A stretch of DNA of 47,353 nucleotides from CAWDMC01 sp963803295 (GTDB lineage: Bacteria; Acidobacteriota; Terriglobia; UBA7540). Below are positions 27,594 to 36,051 of the stretch, in pieces. The position numbers and the translations under genes were made by a program. Under the pieces are notes generated by a model. The model had not been told where the DNA came from, searched no databases, and saw only the letters and a list, made by a program, of their open reading frames with translations. The stretch spans positions 1 through 47,353 of the forward strand of contig CAWDMC010000018.1 of the NCBI GenBank assembly GCA_963803295.1, written 5' to 3'. The stretch's first letter is position 1, and each line of letters opens with the position of its first letter.

Positions 27594-29743
27594 ATGAGGT
27601 TGCGCCATTTAGGACTGCGAGGGATAACCGAAGCCTTTCGTGACCAGGTATGGGTGGATTTTGAGGGGCTGGGTCCCGGCTTGATCGCCATTGTCGGCGA
27701 AAACGGAGTGGGAAAGTCCACGCTGATCGGTTCCGCTTTCGCCGCTCTCTTCCGCCAGCTACCCGGTCAGAAGAGGTCGCTATACGACTTCTGCACCCAT
27801 CCCGAGCCAGAGATCGACCTGGCCTTCAGTGTGAACGGAGAGCAGTACCGGTCGCTGCTGAAACTCGATCCCCAGTCCCGCCAGATGGAAAGTTACGTCT
27901 TCGACAACCGCGGCATTGCCCTGGTAAACGGCAAGAAGGAAGCTTTTTCGGAGTGGATCAGCAGGCATGTGGGTTCCTCGCGGCTGTTCTTGGCGAGTCT
28001 CTATTCCAGCCAGACGCGCACGGGGAATTTCCTGGGATTGGAACGGACCCAACGGAAGGAGCTCTTCATCACCGAGTTGCTGGGGCTCGACCGCCTGCGG
28101 CTGATCGCGGCGACGGCCAAAGGGTTTGCCGAGCAAGCGGCCTCGAAGGTGGTGGGACTCGAAGGTGAACGGAGGGGCTTGGCGGCGGTGCTCGATGCCG
28201 ACTCGAAGATTGAAGATCTTGGGGAGTTGCTGCAGAAATTGGATGCTATTTCCGCCGAGCTACGAGCGTTGGAGGCGAGGAAAGCACAGCTGCGGGGAGG
28301 AATTGCGCCAGCTGCAGGTGCGGGAGTCCGAGAGGAAGGCGCTCGGCGCCCAACGCCAGGAGCTTCAGCGCCGCCTGGGAGAGACGCAGAAGGAAATGGC
28401 CCGAATCCGAAGGCTGATCGCCAGCGAGGATGGGCGGCCGTCCGAAGGCAGCGAGGTGAGTGATCTGGCCGGGCGACAGACGGCTCTCAGCGCCAGGATC
28501 GAAGAACTTCACGCCCAGATCGCGGCGGCTCAGGAATTGGAAATCACCAATCGCGAAGTCGAAATGACTCTGAGGAACCTGGAGACCGAGCTGGGCGCGA
28601 AGCAGAATGAGGCGGAGCGCTCGCGCATTGAATCGGGGGAGTTATCTTCCGTTCCCTGCGGCGGCAAAGGACCCTATGCCGGCTGCATCAAGATCCGGCG
28701 CAGCGTCCAGGCCGAGCAGCGGCTGCCCGTGCTTGAAGGAGCGATCTCCACGTTGCAGCTCGAGATTGAGATTCAACGGACCTGCTTGGCTCCCGTTGCC
28801 GTCAGCTCCACGGAGGTTACAAAACAGACTGCGGGAGTGTGAGGGTGAGCGCCTCCGGCTCGATGCGCTGAGAAGAACGGGCGGAAGAGTTGCGCGTCGC
28901 GGCGGCTCGCCGGGCGGAGCGTGAGGAAACCCTGCGAAGGCTGATCCAAGAGGAGGGTGTTGCCAGGGATCAGGTAACTCGTGCTGACCAGGCATTGGAC
29001 GGATTTCGTGACCTTCCGAAACAGTTGGACAGCCGTAGTCAAGCAGAGCGCAGCCCTGGATCGCGATCTCTCATCTCGCCGGCAGGAGCGTGAGCGGCTT
29101 ATCGCTCGTAAGGCCCAGGTGGAACAGCAGCGGGCGCAGATGGAAGCGGCGCGGGCGCGGTCGGCTACCCTGGCCGCGGAACTCGCCCAATCCCGAGTCG
29201 AGCGCGACGACTTTGACTATCTCGGGAAGGTGTTCGGGCCGGATGAAATTCAACTGTGCGAGATCCGCTCGGCCGGGCCGCGGTTTGTCAAGTCTCGTGA
29301 ACGCCATGCTCGAAGGCTGCTTTGACAATAAGTTCGAAGTCCGCTTCCGCACCCAGCGGCCCAAGGCGGACGGGCGGGGCTACGTCGATGACTTCGATGT
29401 CGAGGTTCGGAACAAAACCCTCGATCGTACCTGCCTGGTGGACGAGTTGTCGGGAGGCCAGTTCGTGCTGGTGAACGAGGCCGTCAACCTGGCGATCGCG
29501 ATCTACAACATGCGGCAGGGAGAGGGCATTCGCTATGAAACCCTCTTCCGGGATGAGACGGTGGGAGCGCTGGACACTCACAATGCGAGGGAATACGTGC
29601 GCATGCTGCGGCACGCCATGGAGCTGGGTGGGTTCCACCAGATCATCTTCATTTGCCATCAGCCTCAAGTCTGGGAACTGGCGGACCAGGTGCTCGAAGT
29701 TCGGAACGGCCAGGTCCTGGTCAAGTCACCGGCTGTGACGTAA
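27594..29743 (+). pseudogene. Rad50/SbcC/SMC-like ATPase, five +1 frameshifts
   Basis: ABC-type ATPase with a long coiled coil, about 715 aa if the frames are joined. Frame 1: IVGENGVGKSTLIGSAFAAL (Walker A, G35-T43) and the globular head to about residue 230. Middle: heptad-rich coiled coil with CGGKGPYAGCIKI, a possible hinge or zinc-hook-like turn. End: DELSGGQFVLVNEAVNLAIA (ABC signature), ETLFRDETVGALD (Walker B) and HQIIFICHQ (switch His). The reading frame moves by one extra base at about 28294-28297 (GGGG for GGG), 28790-28815, 28874, 29035-29042 and 29280. Every key motif survives. Family members bind or process DNA ends, often with a partner nuclease, not seen here. AGGA lies 8 nt before the ATG. 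Recently decayed, or poorly read. Confidence 0.8.
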
Positions 29744-29806
29744 GGGATGTGTCGCAGCGTAGTTTCGAACGACCGACCTCTGGTCTGCGACTACCGGCAG
29801 GCGTCA

Positions 29807-29840
29807 ACAACCAACAACAAACCAGCCACACAACACGAGA
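29807..29840 (+). promoter_or_regulatory. A/C-rich leader of the MoxR-type gene
   Basis: CAACAACCAACAACAAACC run, nearly G-free, about 40-70 nt before the start codon at 29878. It resembles the stretch before the SMC-like gene, suggesting that the two genes share a translational or regulatory signal. Confidence 0.35.
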
Positions 29841-29877
29841 GAGAGAGTCTTTGCATTCTTGACGAGAGGAGATGTTC

Positions 29878-30864
29878 ATGAAACCCTCAGGTATAGGCGA
29901 CGCCTTGCGCGTCCTCGTTAATTCTCGGCAACCGGTCTTCCTTTGGGGTCCCGTCGGGGTAGGCAAATCGTCGGTGGTCCGTCAGGTGGCCGAAGCACTC
30001 CAGGTCCCTCTCCAGGACGTCCGCGCCCTCTTGCTCGATCCCGTCGACTTGCGCGGTTTGCCTTTCCTGGGAAGCGACGGCCGTTCGAAATGGGCCACGC
30101 CCGATTTCTTGCCGCAGGAGGGAGCGGGCATTCTCTTTCTCGACGAACTCAACGCCGCGCCGGCGATGGTGCAGGCCAGTTGCTATCAACTGGTGCTGGA
30201 CCGCAAGCTGGGCGAATACACCCTGCCCGAGGGTTGGGCCATTATCGCCGCCGGCAATCGCGACTCCGACCGCGCCGTCACCACTCGCATGCCGACGCCC
30301 TTGCGGAACCGTTTCGTGCACCTGGAATTCGAGGTCGACGCCCAGGAATGGTCCGAGTGGGCGATCCAGGCGGGGATTCGTCCGGAGGTGATTGCTTTCC
30401 TTCGCTTCCGGCCTGAGCTTCTCAGCCTGCCGGACAAAGACGCACACGCCTTCCCCTCACCGCGTTCCTGGGAGTTTGTGTCGCGCATTCTCGACTCTCT
30501 CGACTCGCACTCGAACCCCTCAATTGAGCACGAGGTGATTGCAGGTGCTGTGGGGACTGGCGCCGCGACTGAGTTTAGTGCCTTTTTGCGCCTGTTCAGG
30601 GATCTCCCCAACATTGATGCCATTCTGCTGAACCCCCTCCAGGAACCGGTGCCGGAGAATGCCGCAGCGCAGTATGCGGTGGCTTCCGCGCTAGCGCGAT
30701 GCGCCTCCGATATGAACTTCGATCGCATCTGCCTGTACCTGAACCGCCTCCCGACCGAGTTCCGGGTGCTATGCGTGCGCGATGCTACGCTTCGAGAGCC
30801 GGCCATTCGGTGTACGGCGGGCTACGTCAGATTCGCCGTGGAGAACCACCACTCGATCGCGTAG
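29878..30864 (+). CDS. MoxR-type AAA+ ATPase
   Basis: 328-aa cytoplasmic AAA+ ATPase. Walker A at G24-S32 (GPVGVGKSS), Walker B at L86-E90 (FLDEL), sensor 1 at about N127 (AAGNRDSDRA), Arg-finger region PLRNRF (about 141-146), and a C-terminal helical lid. MoxR ATPases remodel or load metal centres and usually work with a VWA-domain partner; one is encoded at 36051-37358. ATG 29878 is preferred to ATG 29872: AGGAG lies 6 nt before the former but abuts the latter. It follows the SMC-like gene by 134 bp on the same strand. A GH36-like gene on the opposite strand now separates it from its probable partners. Confidence 0.85.
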   Translation: MKPSGIGDALRVLVNSRQPVFLWGPVGVGKSSVVRQVAEALQVPLQDVRALLLDPVDLRGLPFLGSDGRSKWATPDFLPQEGAGILFLDELNAAPAMVQASCYQLVLDRKLGEYTLPEGWAIIAAGNRDSDRAVTTRMPTPLRNRFVHLEFEVDAQEWSEWAIQAGIRPEVIAFLRFRPELLSLPDKDAHAFPSPRSWEFVSRILDSLDSHSNPSIEHEVIAGAVGTGAATEFSAFLRLFRDLPNIDAILLNPLQEPVPENAAAQYAVASALARCASDMNFDRICLYLNRLPTEFRVLCVRDATLREPAIRCTAGYVRFAVENHHSIA

Positions 30865-30979
30865 TGCATAAATTCCAGGGAGTCGGAGCGCGTATTGCGA
30901 GCAATGTTGGGCACCGGTTGTCGTCGGCAGTAACGCTGCGGTTTCCGAGTCCCGTCATCGAAACATTAGGTCAAGATGT

Positions 30980-30996
30980 ACGGTTCGACGAACCGT
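30980..30996. terminator. Symmetrical hairpin between convergent genes
   Basis: ACGGTTC-GAC-GAACCGT, a perfect 7-bp inverted repeat with a 3-nt centre, located between the convergent MoxR-type and GH36-like genes. Its symmetry would let it end transcripts from either side, but T-runs are absent; a protein-binding palindrome is the alternative. Confidence 0.4.
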
Positions 30997-31062
30997 CAAA
31001 GTGAACTGTGCTGGGGAAACGGTGCGCCGCCACACAGGGCCCTTCGGCTGTCGACCTGTTGC

Positions 31063-34062
31063 TCAGGTAGGTATAAAGTGCCCGGCAGTATTTAAACTTA
31101 TATCTTTTTCAAATCTACTCTCCAGGAAGAACTCGAAGGGTCGCGATTTCGATGAAGCATCCACGGGAATGCGCCAAGCCTGCCAACAGCCCGCCCCAGC
31201 GAGTTCCTTGCGCCACACCGGCTGACATTCGACTTCGGGCCTGGCAACACGCCCGCGCAGCGCGAGGCGCTTGCCGAGTTCGTTGGACATGAAGGCCAGC
31301 GGACCTTTTCTCATCTGCACCTCGATGGCGAGTATTCCGCTAGTTCCGCAGGCCGGTAGTTCCCCCTTGATCGCCAGACCTGACGACGTGCCCGAAGACT
31401 CGAGGGTGATTTCCCGGCTGGGTTCGTGAAACGCGCCAGGGATCGGCCGAGATATGAAACTGCGCTTCAGCGAGGCCGATTCCCCGGCGGGTATGGCTTC
31501 AAGCAGAAGTATCTCGAACGGGCGCAGAGCGATTGATGCTCGTCTTGTGAAGTCGCCATCTTCAGACGTCAGTTGCGCCGGATGTGGATACCAGCGGAAC
31601 AGATGATACTCCTGCTCGTTGCGCAGTCCCCACTTGGGATTCAGTTCCAGGGTTAGCGAAACGTCTTTCCACGTACAATTATTCAGGGCGATAAAAGCTC
31701 GCTTGCCGTTGGAACAGGCGTAACCATAGGGCTCATTGTTCCAGGGGTTTCCGACAATGAAACGCGGATTGCCGAAGCAGTCAGGCCGTTCCTTAAGCAG
31801 GTTGATGAATACCGCCATCTGCTCGCGCTGAGGCGGAGAGAGCCACGAAGTGTCAGTCCATGGTTGAGCCAGCAGGCTGCCGCGACAGATGTCCATGACA
31901 AAGCCTTCCTGCCAGCGTTCGCTTCCCACCGAACTGTTCCATCCCCAGGAGGAAAGCCAAATGCCCAGCGAGTCTTTTCCTCGGCGCGGCACATCCTTGC
32001 AATACCACTGGGCCTGGTCCAGCCCGGCGGTCACACTGTCCCGGGCATAGAGCGATGAAACTGAACTGGGGTATGAGGCTTCCATAAACAGCCCTGGTTC
32101 GAACAGGGTGTCCGCGTGGAGCAGCCACCAGGGCGACCGGTAACCCCAGTAGAGCATCAGGAAAACATCATGGTTTTCCGCATCGAGATCATGGAGAAAC
32201 TGAATTACGGAGTTGCCGATTGCCTCTGTGGAGTAAACGCCGGGCAAATGATCGTGCTTGGGGTTGTAGCAGAGCGGCCGGAAGTTATCGAACTTGAACA
32301 AGCGGACGCCATTTGCCCGGATGTGATAGCGAAAGGCCTTCGCGTACATGCTCTTGATCGGTTCGCTGGCCCGGCACAGCGCATCCCATCCGATGCCATC
32401 GTATCCGGTACTGACGTACCGGGGATCATTGGCCAGGTCCGGCTTCACCGCCGGGTTGCCGCCTACCGACCAATTTTCCCAGGAACTGTCAATCCACAGT
32501 CCGGGTCGCATTTTGAGCTTCTTCAATTCTGCCATTATTCTGCTGAACCCGTGCGGAAAGCGCTGGCGGTCGGGCTGCGTTAAATCGCCGTGATAGTCTA
32601 CCCAGAACTCGATGGAATGGTAGTCGAAGCGGCAGTCGGAATCACGCGCTCCTTTGGCAACCTTGCCCAGATTATCGAGCACGTAGTCCTCTGTTGCGTC
32701 AAAGTTGTTATTGCCGCCGGGCTTTCCGCCGAAACAATCGAATATGGCGTACGGCTGGTCATGGCCGCGAATGACCCGCCGCATCCGCCCCTGCACGTGG
32801 GAAAGAAAAGCGTTGCGGGCCTCCCCGCCTCGCGCAACTCCGTAAACGGTTTCCATGCAATGGAACGTCTCGCCGGGCGGGAGTTTCGTTCCCGGATACT
32901 GTCGCAGCAGCACCGTTCCCTGCTGCCCTCGCACATGACCATAGGGGTGGGCCAGGCCCATAAAGAATTCGTCGCCCAGGTAGACGGGGAATCCTACTTC
33001 CCCTTCCGAGGGTGCAACGTCGGTGCCATAGTTCCCCAAGCTGACGTTCAAGATTCTTGCCGGGGTGGCGCCCTGATTGGATATGCCAGTAAATTTGTGC
33101 AGCACTGGCTCAGACGTTTCCCACCGATACCTTACCAGCGCGGAGAGATCATTGGTGGTTGATTGCAGCTCGAACACCGCTTCGCCCGATGACCCCTCCT
33201 TCTTCGCTACCAACCGCGCTGCCCCCCACGTCACTTTTCGCGGCAGATCGCCGACGGTGAGATACTGCTCGAAGGGCACGGGGGTACACGTGCCGGTCAG
33301 GCTGGCGGGAATGGTCTGCATGTGGAGGGGATCTAGCTCATTCAGACGATCCGTCCGGGTCACGAACTCGGACAGTTGGACGGCGATGACATTATCCTGT
33401 CCAAAGCGAACCGACGAATGCGCGCTCGAGCCGGGCCCTAGCTCTATCGTAAGAGGCTCATGCCAGCGTCCCATCGTCCGGCGCGTCGCCAGCTCATTGC
33501 CATTCAAGAAAACGCGCATGAAGTGGTGGTCATAAAGGCCAAAGCCGCCGAGAGTCAGCCAGAGTGGCGCGCCCTGGGCTGTGGCGGGAATCGAGACGTG
33601 TGTACGGGCCCAAGTGAAGGATGTCGGAGCCTCTTCCCCAAGCGTCAAATTCAGTATGTCCCGCCACTTTGAATCGTCGTACAAAGCGCCGGCGTAGCCT
33701 TCTTGATACCCAGGGTCGAGATTCGGATCGGCCGAATTGGCGCGCGAGACGGTTCGTTTCCATCCCAGGATCCAGATGCGCTCCCGCGACGCATCCAGGT
33801 CTATATCGAGCTCGGAACCGCCGCCAAGTTGAACCGTCCGCCCGCTCAGGCGGTTTTCCCAGGTGCGCGCGCCTAGTCCGGCTGCAGTATCGAGCCTGAA
33901 AGAGAAAACCGGTGCATGGAATGCAACCTCTGTTCCCGTCCGGGTTACGTAACACTCCGCGGCCGCGCCTGCCTCAAGACTGCCAGCAAGCGCCCCTTCG
34001 CCGAGGACGCCCACAGCAGCGGTGCCCAGTAAACCAGCACTTAAGAATTCACGTCGCTTCAT
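31063..34062 (-). CDS. Tat-exported GH36-like alpha-galactosidase-type glycosidase
   Basis: 999-aa exported enzyme. Tat-like signal MKRREFLSAGLL; a beta-sandwich N-terminal half that includes a galactose-binding-like fold (YDDSKWRDILNL, FLNGNELATRRTMGRWHEPL); then a (beta/alpha)8 domain of the GH36/GH27/GH31 clan type, with DYHSIEFWVDYHGD, KMRPGLWIDSSW and RLFKFDNF. D592 in FKFDN corresponds in style to the K-x-D nucleophile of GH36. A C-terminal beta-sandwich follows (about 800-999). Probable substrate is an alpha-galactoside or related glycan; this is family-based inference. AGGAG lies 6 nt before ATG 34062. The gene stands alone on the minus strand inside the AAA+/VWA cassette, which suggests insertion. 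No frameshift over 3 kb. Confidence 0.75.
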   Translation of the reverse strand: MKRREFLSAGLLGTAAVGVLGEGALAGSLEAGAAAECYVTRTGTEVAFHAPVFSFRLDTAAGLGARTWENRLSGRTVQLGGGSELDIDLDASRERIWILGWKRTVSRANSADPNLDPGYQEGYAGALYDDSKWRDILNLTLGEEAPTSFTWARTHVSIPATAQGAPLWLTLGGFGLYDHHFMRVFLNGNELATRRTMGRWHEPLTIELGPGSSAHSSVRFGQDNVIAVQLSEFVTRTDRLNELDPLHMQTIPASLTGTCTPVPFEQYLTVGDLPRKVTWGAARLVAKKEGSSGEAVFELQSTTNDLSALVRYRWETSEPVLHKFTGISNQGATPARILNVSLGNYGTDVAPSEGEVGFPVYLGDEFFMGLAHPYGHVRGQQGTVLLRQYPGTKLPPGETFHCMETVYGVARGGEARNAFLSHVQGRMRRVIRGHDQPYAIFDCFGGKPGGNNNFDATEDYVLDNLGKVAKGARDSDCRFDYHSIEFWVDYHGDLTQPDRQRFPHGFSRIMAELKKLKMRPGLWIDSSWENWSVGGNPAVKPDLANDPRYVSTGYDGIGWDALCRASEPIKSMYAKAFRYHIRANGVRLFKFDNFRPLCYNPKHDHLPGVYSTEAIGNSVIQFLHDLDAENHDVFLMLYWGYRSPWWLLHADTLFEPGLFMEASYPSSVSSLYARDSVTAGLDQAQWYCKDVPRRGKDSLGIWLSSWGWNSSVGSERWQEGFVMDICRGSLLAQPWTDTSWLSPPQREQMAVFINLLKERPDCFGNPRFIVGNPWNNEPYGYACSNGKRAFIALNNCTWKDVSLTLELNPKWGLRNEQEYHLFRWYPHPAQLTSEDGDFTRRASIALRPFEILLLEAIPAGESASLKRSFISRPIPGAFHEPSREITLESSGTSSGLAIKGELPACGTSGILAIEVQMRKGPLAFMSNELGKRLALRGRVARPEVECQPVWRKELAGAGCWQAWRIPVDASSKSRPFEFFLESRFEKDISLNTAGHFIPT

Positions 34063-34218
34063 CCGGTGCTCCTATTTGCCAAGTGGGATAGCCCTTGCGG
34101 CCCGCCTAGGGATAATCCTGGGCCTTGCCAGGATTTGGACGCGAGTGCCACCGTTCTCCTGCCATCACGACCCGCGAAGCGAAATCCATGCCATGGCTTA
34201 CCAACTACTGCAGGCGAT

Positions 34219-34544
34219 TCACCGTTTCCAGGCGCCGTTTAGGTTTGCAGCGCTGCGCTTGACAATCGTCGCCGTTTTCTTCGCGTCGTCGGCAATCTCA
34301 AAGCCGATCACGGCGGAGTAGCGTCTTCCGACCACCTGCGCCATGAGAAACGCGAGGTTGATTCCCGCCTCCGCGACGGCCTAGGCCACGGCGTGGCCAA
34401 AGCGAGCCGGTTGTCGCCTTCGACCAGGAGCGTGGGTATCGAAGAAGCAGCCAGACCCGCGTCCTGCGCGGCCCAGATGACTGCCTTGCCGGCAACCCGG
34501 TAGAGCTCGATCGCAGCCTGCTGCTCGTCGGGTAAACGCGGGTA
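34219..34544 (-). pseudogene. ACT-domain protein remnant
   Basis: Minus-strand text LPDEQQAAIELYRVAGKAVI, AAQDAGLAASSIPTLLVEGD, then after a frameshift near 34385 AEAGINLAFLMAQVVGRRYS, GFEIADDAKKTATIVKR. This is the C-terminal half of an ACT-domain regulatory protein (small-molecule-binding ferredoxin-like fold with the L-x-V-E-G-D-N-R strand-turn). A TAG interrupts the second frame near 34380, and the N-terminal ACT unit is not found upstream, so the gene is dead. The region upstream to 34676 stays open but unmatched. Confidence 0.6.
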
Positions 34545-35094
34545 CCCTTCACCACCGCATGTCGGCGCCGGAATTCGTGAAGGCGTGAGCGTTGACGCCA
34601 AGGTTCCCGAACGGTTCGCAATATGTTTTCGCAGTACAGTGATGCTCCTTGACTGTAAGAGGCATGAGGTTTTCATTTGGGCTGTAACTTATACCACAGT
34701 TGCGTCGCCTCGGCGGCGAAAGCCAGGTAGTTTCTCCTGGTGCCACCGGTGTCCTGCTCGTGTCCGGAGTTTCAGCATTTCTTGTGTCTCTGCCCGGCTG
34801 CCCGGCTATAACCGCTCCGGCCGCGACAGCCAAGTTGACGGTGAACGGCCATAACCGTCGAAGCGGCCACGCAGCGTCAGTAGGCCATCCGGAGATCTCA
34901 TCTCGCCAATTTCGTCAGACCGTCTCAGAAAGGTATTCTTCGCCATGAGTTTCGGTTTGGTGAATGACAAGACGGCAACTCTCATCGAACTTTAACCCAC
35001 TTATGAAGCCCCAGCCTAACGAGATGAGGGGCTTGGTTCTCACTATTCTTACATCCCAGACATTACTTCCCTAAAGGAAACAGGAGACATAACC
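34545..35094. other. Intergenic leader before the 318-aa gene
   Basis: 550 bp between the ACT remnant and the start at 35095. No gene or RNA recognised. The last 20 bp carry the ribosome site of the next gene (AGGAG, 8 nt before ATG). Confidence 0.5.
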
Positions 35095-36051
35095 ATGAAC
35101 CCTATCTCTATTCCAGAACCATCTCTATCCTCGCGAGCCATGCTGTGCTCGCTTTCGATCAGTATGTGGTCGGCACGGAAACACGACCCCGAAGCCTCCG
35201 AGGAAATCGCTCAGCGGCACGGTGCCCAAGCCGACGCCGGGCGCTATCACAAGGTGCTTCTCCCCAAAGAGGCGCTCGCCGAAATCCACAAAATCGTGAG
35301 CGAGGCCCGCCAGGAGCACTACTTCATGACCCTGCCCTGGGACGATAACGGTTATCGCGTGCTCCCGGCAGCAGCCTACATGGATCACACCGGGAAGATG
35401 CGGGAGCTCTCGAACCGGTTCACGCCCGCCGTCGAAGCCCTGGCGCAGCAGTTCGGCCAACTCATGGAAGAGGCCAAAGCGCGACTCGGCGGCCTGTTCC
35501 GCGCGGAGGACTATCCGGCCTCGGACGAGCTCCGCTCCAAGTTCTCCTTCGAGACCAAAGTGATGCCTCTGCCGGACGCGGGCGACTTCCGGGTGGCCCT
35601 GGGCGACGAGGAGAAAGAACGCATCAAGCGCCAGATCACGGCCGCCGTCGAGGCGTCGCTGCAGGTCGCCAGCCGGGAACTCTGGCAGCGGCTCTACGAG
35701 GCGGTCAGCCACCTGGCCGAACGCCTCCAGGCTTACAAAGTGACGGGGGAGGGAGTGGAACACCCCTTTCGCGACAGCGTCGTCACCAACCTGGTGAAAC
35801 TCGTCGATGTTCTGCCCAAGCTGAACGTGACGGCGGACCCGGAACTGGAACGGCTGGCCGCCGAAGTGCGTGCCTCACTGCTGGTCGATCCCCAAGAACT
35901 GCGGAAATCGGACCCGGTTCGTAGCGAGACGGCCAAAATTGCCTCCGCCATAGCCGCAAAAATGAAGGGGTATATGGCTGGTTATACGGTTCCTTCGCCA
36001 CCACCACCAATCCCTGCTACGGCTGCGAACGACGAAGGGAGGGCGGCGTGA
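35095..36051 (+). CDS. Unknown protein of the MoxR/VWA cassette, 318 aa
   Basis: Soluble, strongly helical protein without signal peptide. N-terminal WSARKHDPEASEEIAQRHGA is followed by a Lys-containing segment (GRYHKVLLPKEALAEIHKIV), then HYFMTLPWDDNGYRVLPAAA and two long helical stretches (about 115-145 and 180-225). The C-terminus is Pro/Ala-rich and disordered (about 295-318). Its place directly before an HExxH-VWA gene (TGATG overlap at 36049-36053) and on the same strand as a MoxR-type ATPase resembles the position of DUF3150-like proteins in some AAA+/VWA gene sets; I cannot confirm that family from sequence alone. AGGAG lies 8 nt before ATG 35095. Probably an adaptor or substrate of the ATPase. 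Confidence 0.7.
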   Translation: MNPISIPEPSLSSRAMLCSLSISMWSARKHDPEASEEIAQRHGAQADAGRYHKVLLPKEALAEIHKIVSEARQEHYFMTLPWDDNGYRVLPAAAYMDHTGKMRELSNRFTPAVEALAQQFGQLMEEAKARLGGLFRAEDYPASDELRSKFSFETKVMPLPDAGDFRVALGDEEKERIKRQITAAVEASLQVASRELWQRLYEAVSHLAERLQAYKVTGEGVEHPFRDSVVTNLVKLVDVLPKLNVTADPELERLAAEVRASLLVDPQELRKSDPVRSETAKIASAIAAKMKGYMAGYTVPSPPPPIPATAANDEGRAA

